A stretch of 64,000 bases of DNA from PALSA-660 sp963726435 (GCA_963726435.1 CAVSCJ010000004.1:310001-374000), one strand, 5' to 3'. Positions 16,323-26,099 are shown, counted from the first letter of the stretch. The notes: generated by a model from the letters alone, not told the origin. Numbers and translations are program-made.

Positions 16323-19046
16323 ATGTCGACGCCGATTCTCGACACCAAGCTCCATGTCCCGCCGTTTCGGCCCAACGCGGTTCTTCGCTCCCGCCTGCTC
16401 GAACGGCTGGACGAGGGTCTGCAGAGCAGGCTGACCCTCGTATGTGCCCCTGCCGGCTTCGGCAAGACCACGATAGTCAGCGAGTGGGCGGCCGGCTGCG
16501 ACCGTCTTGAGCCGGAGGTTCGTTTCGCTTGGCTTTCCCTCGATGAAGGGGACAGCGATCCGGCGCGCTTCCTGGCCTACGTCGTCGCCGGCTTGCGGAC
16601 GGTTGCGGCGGATGTCGGGCAAGGGGTGCTGGGCATGCTCCAGTCTCCCCAGCCACCACCGGCCGAATCGATCCTGGCGGCCCTGCTCAACGAGATCGCG
16701 ACTATCCCACATGGCGTAGTCGTCGTCCTCGACGACTACCATGTCGTCGATTCCGAACCGGTGGACGAAGCCCTCACGTATCTGTTGGAGCATCTGCCGC
16801 CGCAGATGCACCTGGTCATCACCACCCGAGAGGATCCGCGTCTGCCCCTGGCCCGGTGGCGTGCCCGGGGCGAACTGACCGAGCTGCGCGCGGCCGACCT
16901 GCGCTTCACCCCTTCCGAGGCTGCCGAGTTTCTCAACCGGGTGATGGGGCTCGACCTCTCGGCAGAGGACATCACCGCCCTGGAGACCCGCACCGAGGGC
17001 TGGATCGCCGGTCTGCAGTTGGCGGCGCTATCCATACAGGGGCGGTCTGATGCCTCGAGCTTCATCGAGACCTTCACGGGCAGCCACCGTTTCGTGCTGG
17101 ACTACTTGGTCGAGGAGGTCCTTCAGCGCCAGCCGCAACGCGTGCGCAGCTTCCTGCTGCTGACCTCCATCCTCGACAAGTTGTGCGGTCCTCTGTGCGA
17201 TGCCGTCACCGGGCGGAGGGATGGCCAGCGGATGCTCGAGCGCCTGGAGCGAGACAACCTGTTCGTCGTTCCACTCGACGACACGCGCCACTGGTATCGC
17301 TATCACCACCTGTTCGCCGACGTCCTGCAAGCGCGCCTGCTCGACGATCAGCCCGATCAGCTGCCCGCTCTGCACCGGAGGGCGAGCGAATGGTACGAGG
17401 AGAACGGTTCGCGATCCGACGCGATCCGTCACGCCTTGTGCGCCGAGGACTTCGAGTGGGCGGCAGACCTGATCGAGCTGGCGGGGCCCATGACGGAGGA
17501 AACATCCCAGAGCGCCGCATGGCTCAAGTGGGCGAGGCAGCTGCCTGACGAGCTGATCCGCTCTCGGCCTGTGCTCGGCGTTTGGCTTGCCTGGGCATTG
17601 TTGGGCAGCGGCGAGCTGGAGGCCGCCGAGGCTCGGCTGCAGGAGGCCGAGCGCTGGCTGGAACCCGGTCCGAGCGAGCCGAGGGTCGCTCAGGACGAAG
17701 AGCAGCTTCGGTCTCTGCTGGCGACCATAGCCGTGGCCCGTGCCTACAACGCCCATTCTGTCGGGGACGTGCCCGGCACGGTGAAACACGCTCAGCGGGT
17801 ACTCGAGCTGCTGCCCGAAGGAGACCATGTCAGGCGCCAACAGGCGACCGCGCTCATCGGCATGACGTACTGGGCAAGCGGCGACCTGGAAGCCGCCGAC
17901 CGGGTGTTCGTCGACTACAGCGCGACACTGCTTGCGGTCGGCAACATCCCCGACGCGATCGCCGCCACATCTGTTCTGACTGAAGTCAGGCCGTCGCTGG
18001 GTCGTCTCCGTGAGGCGGTGGACACACTCGACAGACTGCTGCGGGTCGTGACGGACCAGGGCGAGCCTCTGCCTCCGGAGATGGCCGACCTGTACCGGGG
18101 GCTGGGTGAGTTGGACCTTGAGCGGGGTGACCTGGCTGCTGCCGCAGAACACCTGCTGAGAAGCAGGGAACTCGGCGAGCAGGCGGAGTTGCCGGTATGG
18201 CGCTACCGCTGGGGCGTTGCCCAGGCCCGGCTCAACGAGTCGGAGGGCGACCTGGAGGGCGCTCTCAGCCAGCTGGACGAGGCTCAGCGCCTGTTCATCA
18301 GGAACCCCACGCCGGACGTGCGCCCCATATCAGCCCTGAAGGCCCGGATCCGGGCTAGGCAGGGTAGGGTGGCCGAAGCATCGGAGTGGGCGCGCGAACG
18401 AGGCCTGTCCATCGACGACGATCTCAGCTACTTGCGCGAATTCGAGCACGTGACACTGGCGAGAGTGCTCATCGCCCAGTACGAGAGCGAGCGGGTGGCG
18501 AGTGTCGCCGACGATGCCGCGAGACTGCTGGAGCGCCTCCTGCATGCGGCGGAACAAGGCGGCAGGACAGGGAGCGCGATCGAGATCCTGGCGTTGCAGG
18601 CACTCGCGCACCAGGCGCAAGGCGACACATCCTCGGCCCTCGCGCCACTGGAGCGCGCCCTGTCCCTGGCCGAACCGGAGGGCTACGTCCGGGTCTTCGC
18701 GGATGGGGGCGCGCCGATGGTCCGCCTTCTTCAGGAAGCCGTCTCCCGCGGGGTAGCGCCGGACAGTGCGAGGCGGCTGTTGGCGGCCTTCCCGTCGGCC
18801 GGCCCCGACAGCGCTCGATCCTCCGAAGCCCGACACGAGGGCAAGGAGCTGCTGAGCAGTCGCGAGATCGAAGTGCTCGAACTGATCGCCGCCGGACTCA
18901 CGAACCGGGAGATCGCCGCCCGGCTGTATCTCTCGCTGTACACGGTCAAGGCCCATGCGCGCAGCATCTACGACAAGCTGGATGCCCACAGCCGCACGCA
19001 GGCCGCCGCCAGGGCACGCGAACTGGGGATCCTGCCTCTCCTCTGA
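16323..19046 (+). CDS. MalT-like large ATP-dependent LuxR-family regulator
   Basis: A 907-residue STAND-type regulator. An N-terminal NTPase carries Walker A APAGFGKTT (about residues 42-50), Walker B-like VVVLDDYH and the arm motif DLRFTPSEA. A helical-repeat middle (about 400-780) resembles MalT tetratricopeptide-like sensor repeats. The C-terminal LuxR helix-turn-helix (about 835-900) reads LLSSREIEVLELIAAGLTNREIAARLYLSLYTVKAHARSIYDKL when joined. No ribosome-binding site precedes the ATG and the predicted transcription start coincides with it. An in-frame hydrophobic extension runs back to 16146 but is not needed. It probably activates the membrane operon that follows. Confidence 0.88.
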   Translation: MSTPILDTKLHVPPFRPNAVLRSRLLERLDEGLQSRLTLVCAPAGFGKTTIVSEWAAGCDRLEPEVRFAWLSLDEGDSDPARFLAYVVAGLRTVAADVGQGVLGMLQSPQPPPAESILAALLNEIATIPHGVVVVLDDYHVVDSEPVDEALTYLLEHLPPQMHLVITTREDPRLPLARWRARGELTELRAADLRFTPSEAAEFLNRVMGLDLSAEDITALETRTEGWIAGLQLAALSIQGRSDASSFIETFTGSHRFVLDYLVEEVLQRQPQRVRSFLLLTSILDKLCGPLCDAVTGRRDGQRMLERLERDNLFVVPLDDTRHWYRYHHLFADVLQARLLDDQPDQLPALHRRASEWYEENGSRSDAIRHALCAEDFEWAADLIELAGPMTEETSQSAAWLKWARQLPDELIRSRPVLGVWLAWALLGSGELEAAEARLQEAERWLEPGPSEPRVAQDEEQLRSLLATIAVARAYNAHSVGDVPGTVKHAQRVLELLPEGDHVRRQQATALIGMTYWASGDLEAADRVFVDYSATLLAVGNIPDAIAATSVLTEVRPSLGRLREAVDTLDRLLRVVTDQGEPLPPEMADLYRGLGELDLERGDLAAAAEHLLRSRELGEQAELPVWRYRWGVAQARLNESEGDLEGALSQLDEAQRLFIRNPTPDVRPISALKARIRARQGRVAEASEWARERGLSIDDDLSYLREFEHVTLARVLIAQYESERVASVADDAARLLERLLHAAEQGGRTGSAIEILALQALAHQAQGDTSSALAPLERALSLAEPEGYVRVFADGGAPMVRLLQEAVSRGVAPDSARRLLAAFPSAGPDSARSSEARHEGKELLSSREIEVLELIAAGLTNREIAARLYLSLYTVKAHARSIYDKLDAHSRTQAAARARELGILPLL

Positions 19047-19230
19047 AGGTCGCCCGGGGCCCGGTGATCCGTCCTCTCGCTTCCTCTCCTCCCGGCCGCG
19101 GACCGCGGCAAGCCTGTGATTAGTCCCACCGATTAGTCCCTTCGGACGATGTCAGCGCTCCCGTGCGCCCCCATGCTCGTCGAGTAGCAGCTGCAGATGC
19201 CTCGACCGGTGGCAGAAGGGAAGCGAGTAG

Positions 19231-19518
19231 TGGCACAGCGACGAGAGCCAGAGGACAGGCCCGGATTGGCCCGCGGTCTACCAGATCAGGATCGAAGGCC
19301 ATCTCGGACGCGCATGGACAAGCTGGTTCGAGGGCCTGTCGATCGCGCTGGAAGACAACGGCGACACGGTCCTGACCGGCGCGGTGATCGACCAGGCCGC
19401 GCTGCACGGACTCCTGAAGAAGGTGCGTGATCTGGGCGTGCCGCTCGTCTCGGTCAATCGACTCGACCCCGACCCGGCACCACAACCGACAGAAGAAGGA
19501 GATCGAGATGTCCACTGA
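19231..19518 (+). CDS. Small hypothetical protein, 5' end unclear
   Basis: Open from 19231 to a stop at 19516, coding for a coherent peptide: DWPAVYQIRIEGHLGRAW, WFEGLSIALEDNGDTVLTGAV, LHGLLKKVRDLGVPLVSVNR. No start codon fits this frame. A GTG at 19230 with AAGGGAAG upstream is in another frame, so an indel near 19235-19260 probably separates start and body. Similar short proteins accompany DUF4386 genes and MalT-like regulators, which is the case here. The end overlaps the upstream start of the DUF4386 gene. Function unknown. Confidence 0.55.
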   Translation, partial: WHSDESQRTGPDWPAVYQIRIEGHLGRAWTSWFEGLSIALEDNGDTVLTGAVIDQAALHGLLKKVRDLGVPLVSVNRLDPDPAPQPTEEGDRDVH

Positions 19519-20248
19519 CAGAACACAGAAGAAGGAGAACAAGATGCGCACGTACAGAGGAAACGCGATCGCGGCGGGAGTCATGTTCATCGCTTGCACG
19601 GCGGCCGCCATTCTCTACATCGTTCCGCTGGGCGGTCCGCTGAGCGCCCCCGTCGACCTCGCCAAGTTCGCGGCCAACGAGAACGGTGTAGTACTGGCAG
19701 CGCTCATCGAGTTCGTCTGGGCCGCCACCGGCGCCGGCATCGCGGTCGCGTTGTTCCCGGTGCTGAGAAAGCACAGCAGGGCCTTGGCGCTCGGATCGGT
19801 CGTCGCCAGAGCGGCCGAAGGCGTGCTCGTTCTGGTCGGCACGCTCGGCCTGCTGGTGCTGTTCAGCCTGAGCAAGGAGGCTGTGGCCGCCGGCTCCGCC
19901 GTGCTGCCCTCGGCGGACACCCTGGCGAACCTGCTGGTGGCGGGGCGCGAATGGCTGCATGGGCTGGTCGGGCCGCTGGCGTTCGCCCTCGGCGCCTTCC
20001 TGTACTACATCGTGCTGTTCAAGTCGAAGCTGGTCCCGCGCTGGCTGTCGGGCTGGGGGATCGTCGCGATCGCCCTGAACCTGTTCTCGACCCTCTACGG
20101 CGCCTTCGCTCAGGACTTCGGTCTCTCGTCGGTCAGCACCGCGATCAACATCCCGATCCTTCTCCAGGAGATGGTCCTGGCCGTGTGGCTGATCGCCAAG
20201 GGGTTCGATCGGACGGCGCTGGCCTCCGGTGTCGAGATCCATGAGTAG
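19508..20248 (+). CDS. DUF4386-family membrane protein
   Basis: About 234-246 residues with six or so membrane helices (GNAIAAGVMFIACTAAAILYIVPLGGP, VGTLGLLVLFSL, LVGPLAFALGAFLYY, WGIVAIALNLFSTLYGA). The pattern ALGAFLYYIVLFKSKLVPRWLSGWG is typical of DUF4386. Two starts, ATG 19508 and ATG 19544, each have an AAGAAGGAG-type site 7 nt upstream within a 36-bp duplication. Residues between them (STDRTQKKENK) are polar and dispensable. It follows the MalT-like regulator and probably belongs to its regulon. Function unknown. Confidence 0.8.
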   Translation: MSTDRTQKKENKMRTYRGNAIAAGVMFIACTAAAILYIVPLGGPLSAPVDLAKFAANENGVVLAALIEFVWAATGAGIAVALFPVLRKHSRALALGSVVARAAEGVLVLVGTLGLLVLFSLSKEAVAAGSAVLPSADTLANLLVAGREWLHGLVGPLAFALGAFLYYIVLFKSKLVPRWLSGWGIVAIALNLFSTLYGAFAQDFGLSSVSTAINIPILLQEMVLAVWLIAKGFDRTALASGVEIHE

Positions 20249-20285
20249 GCGCATCGAGGCGCGGCCCAACCGAAAGGGGATTCGC

Positions 20286-20759
20286 ATGTCCAACGCGGAC
20301 GTGAGGTGGTTCCGCTCCAAGATCGATTGGTGGATGGGGCTGATCCTGGTCGCGCTGCCCGTCGTCGAGCTCGCGGGCCTCGCAACGGCCTTGAGAGACG
20401 GCAACGGTGAGGCGATCACGAGCATGGCCGTAGCGCTCGGGACGGTGGCGGCCATCTACGGACTGCTGCTGATTCCCGTTCGCTACGGCGTTTCGAGCGA
20501 CCGGCTGGTCATACGATTCGGCGTCGTGAGGCGGTACATCGACTTGGCCGCCATCCGCGAGGTCTACCCGACGCACAACCCACTGGCTTCGCCCGCCCTC
20601 TCGCTGGATCGACTCGCGGTCCGCACCGACGACGGCACCCTCGGGATGAGCCTCATCTCCCCCGCGGAGCGAGAGGAGTTCCTCTCGACGCTCGCCAGCG
20701 GCGCAGGGTTGGTGCGCGACAACGACCGACTCGTGCGCCCCGTAGACAGAGAGGCGTGA
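20286..20759 (+). CDS. PH-domain-like membrane protein
   Basis: A 157-residue protein: two membrane helices (residues 17-36 and 46-65) and then a bacterial pleckstrin-like domain. The sequence RYGVSSDRLVIRFGVVRRYIDLAAIREV marks the start of the domain, and MSLISPAEREEFLSTL its C-terminal helix. AAAGGGGA lies before the ATG. Its stop overlaps the GTG of the next gene. It is part of the DUF4386/CPBP membrane operon. The role of such proteins is unclear. Confidence 0.75.
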   Translation: MSNADVRWFRSKIDWWMGLILVALPVVELAGLATALRDGNGEAITSMAVALGTVAAIYGLLLIPVRYGVSSDRLVIRFGVVRRYIDLAAIREVYPTHNPLASPALSLDRLAVRTDDGTLGMSLISPAEREEFLSTLASGAGLVRDNDRLVRPVDREA

Positions 20760-21481
20760 GTCACATGGAAGCACGCACTCGAGCCGGCGCGGGGATGCAG
20801 CGGGCAGGCGCCATCGCGGCACTCTACATCGCGCTGGCGTATCTCGCAGCGATCCCCTACTTCGTCTTCTTGGTGAACTACCCCGGCGTGGTCGACCCGG
20901 TTCAGAAGGTGATCCTGCTCAGGGACAACTACGCCAGCATGTACTGGATGCATGTCGTCTCGTTCGAGTTCGTCGCGCTCGGACTGATCGTCGTGACGCT
21001 GGCGATCCATCAGCGCCTGAAGGAGCTCGCGCCGTCGACAGCGCAGTTCGCGACAGTCGTGGGGCTCATCCGGGCCGGCCTTCTGCTGGCCAGCGTCATG
21101 GTGTTCAACTACGGAATGGGGGCGGTGGTCCGGCTCTACGCCACAGCCCCTGCTCAGGCGGTGTCGGCGTGGCAGGTGATCGAGCCCGTGGCTTCGGCTC
21201 TGGGCGGATCCGGCGGCGAGCTCCTCGGCGGAGTGTGGTTCCTGCTCCTGAGCGGAGCGGCACTTCGCGCGAAGGCGCTCCCCGCCGCGCTGAACTGGCT
21301 CGGCGTGGGGATCGGCACCGCAGGCATCCTTTCGGTGGTGCCGGCTCTGAGCGGGCTGGAAGCCGCGTTCGGGCTGCTGCAGATCGTGTGGTTCGTCTGG
21401 CTCGGGATCGTCATGTTGCGGACCAGGCCATCGGTGGGCACTTCAGGGCGAGTCGATCGAAGGGCAGGGGAAAGGACGTGA
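20756..21481 (+). CDS. DUF4386-like multi-pass membrane protein
   Basis: A 241-residue integral membrane protein with six to seven helices (AIAALYIALAYLAAIPYFVFLV, VVSFEFVALGLIVVTLAI, AFGLLQIVWFVWLGIVMLR). The organisation and the WLGVGIGTAGILSVVP segment resemble the DUF4386 protein two genes upstream, so a diverged paralogue is likely. The GTG start sits in the previous stop (GTGA); ATG at 20765 is an alternative. It also overlaps the next gene by GTGA. No enzymatic motif seen. Confidence 0.7.
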   Translation: MSHMEARTRAGAGMQRAGAIAALYIALAYLAAIPYFVFLVNYPGVVDPVQKVILLRDNYASMYWMHVVSFEFVALGLIVVTLAIHQRLKELAPSTAQFATVVGLIRAGLLLASVMVFNYGMGAVVRLYATAPAQAVSAWQVIEPVASALGGSGGELLGGVWFLLLSGAALRAKALPAALNWLGVGIGTAGILSVVPALSGLEAAFGLLQIVWFVWLGIVMLRTRPSVGTSGRVDRRAGERT

Positions 21482-22281
21482 CAGCCAAGAAGAACCTGAG
21501 GAGCTACTTCATCCTGGCGTACGTGATCTTCTGGCTCCTGCTGGGTGTCACCGGCCTCTTGATCGCGCTGAAGGTCCCCCCGGTCGTCCAGACAGTCATG
21601 GAGACCGTATGCGCATGGTCGCCGACCTTCGCACTCCTCATCCTGTACAAGAAGATCTTCCCCGGCGTGCCTCTGCGGGCCTGGCTCAAGAACCAGTTCC
21701 CCAAGGTCGGCGCACTCGACTTCATCGTCCCGGCGGTTCTGCAGGTGCTTGCACTCGCGTGTGCCGTCGGCGCCTACCTCATGATCAATGGGAAGTCTCT
21801 CGGGTCGCTGCAGTTCGTCGCGGCGGTCGATGTCCTGCCGCTGCTGGTGATCAAGATGATGTCGGGGCCGATGGGCGAGGAGCTCGGGTGGCGAGCATAC
21901 GCACTGAATCAGTACCAGAAGACGTTCAGCCCTCTTGTCTCGTCGTTGTTCATCGGAGCCATCTGGGGCTTCTGGCATCTGCCGCTCTGGCTGCTCTCCG
22001 GGTACTCCGGTGGGACCCTGGTCCTGTACGTGGCTTCCTTCCTTGTCGGGATCATCAGCACGTCGGTGTTGATCACGTTCTTCTACAACCGGAGCGGCAA
22101 CATACTCGTGGCCGTGTGGATACACTTCCTCTTCAACTTCCTGTTCACCACGGTCAAGATCGATGCGGTGCCGCTTCTGGCGTACACCTCGATCGCCTAC
22201 CTCGCCGTGGCGCTCCTTGTCGTCGCGTTCGGCCGGAAGACCATGATGCGCAGGCCAGCTTTGAGCGCCGATCCGTCCTGA
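21478..22281 (+). CDS. CPBP-family intramembrane glutamic endopeptidase
   Basis: A 267-residue membrane protease of the CAAX/Abi (CPBP) family. The diagnostic motifs are present: GEELGWR (EExxxR) near residue 137, FWHLPLW near residue 165, and HFLFNF (HxxxN) near residue 222. All sit within about seven membrane helices. CPBP proteins process prenylated or signal peptides, or give self-immunity to bacteriocins; the target here is unknown. GTG overlaps the previous stop, and AGGGGAAAGG lies just upstream. It closes the membrane operon begun near 19508. Confidence 0.88.
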   Translation: MTAKKNLRSYFILAYVIFWLLLGVTGLLIALKVPPVVQTVMETVCAWSPTFALLILYKKIFPGVPLRAWLKNQFPKVGALDFIVPAVLQVLALACAVGAYLMINGKSLGSLQFVAAVDVLPLLVIKMMSGPMGEELGWRAYALNQYQKTFSPLVSSLFIGAIWGFWHLPLWLLSGYSGGTLVLYVASFLVGIISTSVLITFFYNRSGNILVAVWIHFLFNFLFTTVKIDAVPLLAYTSIAYLAVALLVVAFGRKTMMRRPALSADPS

Positions 22282-22370
22282 CAGTCTCGCGCCCAACGGG
22301 CATCGAGCGGAACCCCAGACGCTACAATCGTCCGAGCGCGCGTGCGCGTCTGCCCTGAGGAGGAGACCGC

Positions 22371-23096
22371 TTGACCACCAAAGGTCGCATCCTCGTTCTC
22401 GACGACGAGGAGACCATCGTCGATGTCGTGTCGATGAACCTCACCGCTGAGGGCTACGACGTCGACACCGCGCTCGACGGCGAGACCGCCGTCGAGCTGT
22501 TCGACCCCTCGGCGCACGTCATGGCGATCCTCGACATCATGCTGCCGGGCATCGACGGCTACGAAGTGGCGCGCCGGATCCGCTCGGTCTCCGATGTGCC
22601 CATCATGATGCTCTCGGCGAGGGACACCGACGTCGACATGGCCGTGGGTCTCGGCATCGGCGCCGATGACTACATGACCAAACCCTTCTCGCCGGTCGAG
22701 CTCGTCGCTCGGGTCAAGGCGCATCTGCGCAGGTACTCGGCGAGCAAGCGGGAGGCCGGCGCCGCCGAGCAGGCCTCGGCGGACGAGATCATCTGCGCGG
22801 GGCCGGTGCGCATCGACACCGCCACGCTCGCCGTGACGGTGCGCGGAGTCCCGGTGGAGCTGACGGCTACCGAGTTCGGGATACTGAAGCTCCTCGCGGC
22901 TCACCCCGGCCGCGTATACACGAAGGCGCAGATCTACCGGCAGGTCTGGGACGAGGAGTTCGGCGGCGACTTCTCGACGGTCCAGGTCCACGTCCGTCGC
23001 CTGCGCGCCAAGATCGAGGACGACCCTTCCGAGCCGGTCCTCATCGGCACGGTCTGGGGTATCGGCTATCGCTTCAACGCGGACGCCGCGCAGTGA
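22371..23096 (+). CDS. OmpR-family response regulator
   Basis: A 241-residue two-domain regulator. The receiver has acidic residues Asp11/Asp12, the phosphoacceptor Asp55 in AILDIMLPG, and Lys in YMTKPFSP. The C-terminal winged helix contains TATEFGILKLLAAHPGRVYTKAQI and VHVRRLRAKIE. It starts with TTG preceded by GAGGAGGAG. A -10-like TACAAT lies at 22323, with no good -35. Its stop overlaps the kinase start (GTGA), so phosphotransfer from that kinase is expected. It probably controls the ABC genes downstream. Confidence 0.93.
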   Translation: MTTKGRILVLDDEETIVDVVSMNLTAEGYDVDTALDGETAVELFDPSAHVMAILDIMLPGIDGYEVARRIRSVSDVPIMMLSARDTDVDMAVGLGIGADDYMTKPFSPVELVARVKAHLRRYSASKREAGAAEQASADEIICAGPVRIDTATLAVTVRGVPVELTATEFGILKLLAAHPGRVYTKAQIYRQVWDEEFGGDFSTVQVHVRRLRAKIEDDPSEPVLIGTVWGIGYRFNADAAQ

Positions 23097-24034
23097 TCAC
23101 GGCAACGAGCCTCATCGCCGGGCTCGCCCTCGCGGTCGTCGCCGCGGTAGGGGTCGTCTACCTGGTGGAGCGGCTGCACCGGCAGTCGGCGCTTCGCCGC
23201 GTGGCCGAGGGCCTCGACGAGCTGGCGCGCGGCAACCTCGTCCATCGCGTCGTTGGGCCGGGTTCGGGGGAGACGGCCGAGCTTGCCTCGGCGGTCAACC
23301 GGCTTGCCGAGGCGATGCAGGCGTCGCGATCCGACGCGCTGCGCCGCGAGGAGGCCCACAGCCAGCTCATCAGCAATCTCTCGCACGATCTTCGCACGCC
23401 GATCACGTCGATCGCCGGCTACGTCGATGCCCTCCAGCGCGGCATCGGCGATGACCCCGCGCGGCACCTCGACATCATCGCCATGAAGACGGCCGAGCTG
23501 ACGCGCCTCGCCGACGATCTCTTCTACCTCACCCGCCTCGATGCCGGGGACCTCAGCCTCGCGCTCGCGCCGGTCGACGTGGCCGAGGTCGCACGCCGGT
23601 GTCTGCTCGGCTTCGAGCACGAGCTGCGCTCGCGGGGTATCGACGTCGTCGTGGAGATCCCCGATGCGACGTGCGTGGTCGTCGCCGACGAGGCGGCGCT
23701 CGGGCGCGTCATCGGCAACTTCGTCGCGAACAGCCTCAAGCACGCGCGCTCCATGCGCACGCTGGGTGTGACCGTCGCCAGCGAGGGCGACGGGTGCGCA
23801 GTCACCGTGTGGGACGACGGCGAGGGATTCCCCAAGGGCGTGGCCGAGCTGCTCGAGCGCGGGACGTCGGTCGGCCCTGGCGGCGGTGCCGGTCTCGGCT
23901 TGTCGATCGCGCACGAGCTGAGCGCGCGCATGGGAGCGACCCTGCGCGTGAAGAGCGTCGCCGGGGAACGGACCTCGGTGACGGTGCTGTTCCCACCGCC
24001 CGCGTCGTCCCAGCAGAACGCGGAGAACGTATGA
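23093..24034 (+). CDS. Sensor histidine kinase without extracellular sensor domain
   Basis: A 313-residue kinase. It has a single N-terminal membrane helix (residues 4-26), a HAMP-like linker (about 28-85), then HisKA with the phosphoacceptor His98 in NLSHDLRTPITSIAGY. The catalytic domain has NFVANSLKHA (N box), DDGEGF (G1) and GAGLGLSIAHEL (G2). No periplasmic loop exists, so it cannot sense an external ligand alone. In comparable operons such kinases take their signal from a partner transporter, and ABC-type genes follow at 25168. That link is inferred. Confidence 0.92.
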   Translation: MITATSLIAGLALAVVAAVGVVYLVERLHRQSALRRVAEGLDELARGNLVHRVVGPGSGETAELASAVNRLAEAMQASRSDALRREEAHSQLISNLSHDLRTPITSIAGYVDALQRGIGDDPARHLDIIAMKTAELTRLADDLFYLTRLDAGDLSLALAPVDVAEVARRCLLGFEHELRSRGIDVVVEIPDATCVVVADEAALGRVIGNFVANSLKHARSMRTLGVTVASEGDGCAVTVWDDGEGFPKGVAELLERGTSVGPGGGAGLGLSIAHELSARMGATLRVKSVAGERTSVTVLFPPPASSQQNAENV

Positions 24035-24151
24035 GATTCGTATGGATCGCGTCCACGCCACGTCAGCTCTTCTCGGCAGTATCGATACAGGAAGTTGTAT
24101 CGGATGCTTGCCGGCCGGAGGTCGGTCGGCATGACTGAGAGGAGACGCACG

Positions 24152-25166
24152 ATGAACTACATGGGGATCTTGAAGGAGGGCTGGGACGTCACACGGCGCA
24201 ACAAGCGCCTGTGGATCCTCGGCCTGTTCGCCGGAGGGAGTGCCGCGCTCTCGACGAGCAGCTGGAACTCGGGTTCTTCGAGCTCCGGAAGCTCCCAGGG
24301 CCTGCCCGCGGGATGGGAGAACGTGCACACGCCCACCGAGGCGCTGCAGCGCGGACTTGACGCGGCCGGCAAGCAGCTCGGCGTCTCGCTGGGCACGGCG
24401 CAGCAGTGGTGGGCGCTCATCGCGTTCGCGGTCCTGGCGCTGGTTGTGGTCTGCCTGGTGCTGTGGGCGATCGGTATCGCCGCACGTGGCGGGCTCATCG
24501 CACAGACGCGCGAGGCCATCGCGGGACGCCCCACGAGCGCCGGCGCCGGGTGGCGGACCGGCCTGCGCCTCTGGGGTCGCGTCTTCGCGGTCGGCTTCCT
24601 GCTGGCGCTGCCGCTCATCGGGCTCGGCATCCTGGCGCTGATCACGCTCGTTTCGTTCGGACTCCCCGCGCTCATCGCAGGCGGCGCCTCTACCCCCTCG
24701 ATCACGGCCGGACTCGTCGAGCATGGGACTGGTGCTCTCGCTCATCGGTTTGGTCGCACTCGTGATCGGCGTGATCGTGAGCATTCTGGAGGAAGTGGCG
24801 CTGCGGCATGCGGTACTCGACGGCCGGGGCGCGCTCGACTCGATCAAGGCCACGTGGGCCGACCTGAGGGCGAAGCGGGGCGTGGCGAGCATGTGGCTCG
24901 TGATGATCCTCGTCAACATCGTCGCAGGTATCGCCGTCGCGATCCTGTTCATACCGGTCGTCGTCGTGGTCGGGTTCGTTGTCGCGGCGTCCGTGGTCGC
25001 CGGCGGGACCGGGATGTTCTGGCTGATCGTGCCGGCTCTGCTGGTCCTGTTCGTGATGGGCATGCTGTTCAAGGCGGTGTACGCCACGTTCCGGAACACG
25101 GCATGGACGTCGTTCTACGATCGCATGCAGCATCCCGAACTGTCCGCTGCGGCCCCCGCCGCCTAG
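24152..25166 (+). CDS. Multi-pass membrane protein, frameshifted
   Basis: About 335 residues when joined. The first frame runs from MNYMGILKEGWDVTRRNKRLWILGLFAGG to about 24720; the second from GLVLSLIGLVALVIGVIVSILEEVALRHAVLDGRG to FRNTAWTSFYDRMQHPEL. It resembles the DUF7544/DUF4013 type of membrane proteins, whose N-terminal W-D-x-x-R-x-N-K-R-L-W-I-L-G pattern is visible. Six hydrophobic segments occur. AGGAG lies 8 nt before the ATG. It sits between the two-component genes and the ABC genes. GTATCG occurs twice, 18 bp apart (24079 and 24097), just upstream. Confidence 0.7.
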
Positions 25167-25167
25167 C

Positions 25168-26099
25168 GTGGGTTCCTCAGCTCTCATCGAGGCGGTCCGC
25201 CTGTCCAAGACCAAGGGCAGGCGGATCGTCCTCGACGATGTGTCGCTCAGCGTCGCACGTGGGGACCTCTACGCGCTCGTGGGAGAAGCGGGTTCTGGCA
25301 AGACCGCTCTCCTGCGGGCGCTCGTGGGGCTCGCGATCCCGGACACGGGCTCGGCTCGGATCATGGGTGAACTCGCGGGACCGAGCGCCTATCGCGTGTT
25401 CGAACGCGTGGGCTTCCTCCCCGGGGACCCGCCGCTGCGCCGTGGCCTGAGCGTCCGTCGCGATGTCGAGACCAGCCTCTCGCTCGCCGGCGTCCGCGAG
25501 CCCGAGGCGGCACGCAGAGCGCTCTCACTCGTCGGCATCGAGGACCTCGCCGAGCAGCCCGCGCAGCTCGCTGAGCGACGACAACCGTCGTCTGCTCGGC
25601 ATCGCACGCGCGATCGCCCACAGCCCCGAGCTGCTGGTGCTCGACGAGCCCACGCGCGGGCTTGGAGGCGTGGAGCGCCGTCGCATCCTCGACTTGCTTC
25701 GCATGCTCTCGGTGGAACGCGAGATCACGATGATCGTGGCCACGCGCGTCGCCGACGGCGTCGTGCGAGCTGGCCTCGCGTGTCGGCGTGATGCGAGGCG
25801 GCAGCCTTGTCGCCGAGTTCGACCGCGAAGGACTGCGCGAACGCGGGCGCGAGCACGTCGAGGTGGTCGTTTCCGACCCGCCGCGCGCCGCGCTCGTGCT
25901 CGAGGAGCGGCTCGGCCTGACGGACTTCGCGGTGTGCCAGGAGCACCTCATCAGGATCTACGTGCCCGGCTCGCGGATCAGCGAGATCAACTCGGCCCTG
26001 GTCGCCGAGGGGATCGACGTCACGCGCCTCACCGTGAACGCGGGCTCGCTCGAGGAACTCCTCGAGCGTCTCTCGAGCGGAGAGGCGGCCCCCCAGTGA
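25168..26099 (+). CDS. ABC transporter ATP-binding protein, two frameshifts
   Basis: Joined length is about 308 residues. Walker A GEAGSGKTA is near residue 37. After a frameshift near 25575 come the degenerate signature region SDDNRRLLGIARAIAHSP and Walker B ELLVLDEPTRGLGG. After a second, near 25760, the C-terminal part EHVEVVVSDPPRAALVLEERLG resembles the accessory domain of ABC-2 exporters. The usual LSGGQ is not clearly present; the frameshift may hide it. GTG start follows the previous stop by 1 nt and the end overlaps the permease GTG. It is probably the motor for that permease. Confidence 0.75.

Noticed and set aside
24079..24102. Firm binding site for the OmpR-type regulator
   Set aside because: GTATCG occurs twice 18 bp apart, but two six-base matches are too little evidence and no -35/-10 pair is aligned with them.
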